Source of the DNA: Gemmatimonadota bacterium
GTDB lineage: Bacteria; Gemmatimonadota; Gemmatimonadetes; Longimicrobiales; Gaopeijiaceae
Assembly (NCBI GenBank): GCA_016209995.1
Contig: JACQVC010000327.1
Coordinates: 1 to 5,730 of the forward strand
DNA: 5,730 nucleotides
Reading direction: 5' to 3'
The first letter of the stretch is position 1, and each line of letters opens with the position of its first letter. Below the pieces are notes generated by a model. That model saw nothing but the letters and a program-made list of their open reading frames with translations, had not been told where the DNA came from and did not search any database. The position numbers and the translations under genes were made by a program. Positions 5,382 to 5,730 of the stretch are shown here, in pieces.

Positions 5382-5730
5382 ATGCCCCGATCACTGAGGT
5401 CGGCGACCCAGGAGAGCGGCGGCGAACGCGAACGCATCGTGGTCGCTGGCCGCGAGGTCACCGTCTCCAATCCGCATAAGGTGCTCTTCCCCAAGCCGAA
5501 ACACACGAAGCTCGACCTCGTGCGCTATTACGTCGCGGTGGCTGATGGCGCGCTGCGCGGTGCGGGCGGGCGGCCCAACGTGCTCGTCCGCTATCCCAAC
5601 GGAATCACCGGCGAGTACTTCTATCAGAAGCGGGCGCCCACCTCACGGCCACCCTGGATCGAGGTCGTGTCACTCCGCTTCCCCTCAGGAAGAAGGGCGG
5701 ACGAAGTTGTGCCGCGTGACGCCGCCGCCC
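5382..5730 (+). CDS. ligD: LigD-type primase/polymerase domain protein, N-terminal part (cut by right edge)
   Basis: The first 116 residues are visible and the frame is open to the window edge. The sequence matches the start of the LigD polymerase domain (archaeo-eukaryotic primase superfamily): VTVSNPHKVLFPK (27-39), HTKLDLVRYYVAVADGAL (41-58), GRPNVLVRYPNGITGEYFYQ (63-82), then KRAP, and WIEVVSLRFPSGR (92-104). In bacterial non-homologous end joining, this domain adds nucleotides, often ribonucleotides, at broken DNA ends. The metal-binding DxD motif lies beyond the edge. The domain begins within the first 30 residues, so the protein is either a stand-alone polymerase or a Pol-first LigD fusion; a ligase-first order is excluded. 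ATG 5382 is the only usual start after the in-frame TAG at 5349-5351. The 12 nt before it are pyrimidine-rich with no Shine-Dalgarno. Confidence 0.92.
   Translation, partial: MPRSLRSATQESGGERERIVVAGREVTVSNPHKVLFPKPKHTKLDLVRYYVAVADGALRGAGGRPNVLVRYPNGITGEYFYQKRAPTSRPPWIEVVSLRFPSGRRADEVVPRDAAA

Overview
High-GC bacterial chromosome fragment with tightly packed genes, short intergenic gaps and mostly ATG starts. The gene mix is a YdeP-type molybdopterin oxidoreductase, a DRG/Obg-like TGS GTPase, a Tat-exported two-subunit FAD dehydrogenase and a LigD-type repair polymerase. It fits a free-living, probably aerobic soil or sediment bacterium such as Gemmatimonadota, Acidobacteriota or Myxococcota. 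The phylum cannot be fixed from this window. I see no phage genes, insertion sequences, RNA genes or CRISPR.

Layout, left to right. (1) 1-318, minus: N-terminal 106 residues of an FdhF/YdeP-family molybdopterin oxidoreductase, running off the left edge. (2) 319-545: divergent control region with a perfect 8-bp inverted repeat. (3) 546-2395, plus: a two-gene unit of a TGS-domain GTPase and a membrane protein with a TPR-like tail. The two genes overlap by 4 nt (GTGA) and look translationally coupled. (4) 2396-2446: short convergent gap. (5) 4636-2447, minus: an operon of a Tat-signal small (gamma) subunit followed by a GMC flavoprotein (alpha) subunit. The alpha subunit carries a Cys pattern like that of the 3Fe-4S FAD-glucose dehydrogenases. 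(6) 4637-4760: second divergent control region. (7) 4761 to the right edge, plus: a 196-aa conserved-looking protein of unknown function, then the start of a LigD-type primase/polymerase domain.

How they work together. The gamma and alpha subunits should form one periplasmic dehydrogenase, with gamma supplying the Tat signal for the signal-less flavoprotein. No cytochrome subunit is encoded next to them. The GTPase and its membrane partner are probably made in a fixed ratio, and the GTPase may act at the membrane; this is the least-described pair here. The 196-aa protein precedes a repair polymerase on the same strand with a 30-nt gap, so a role in end-joining or repair is possible but rests only on context. 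The YdeP-like gene has no visible link to the rest.
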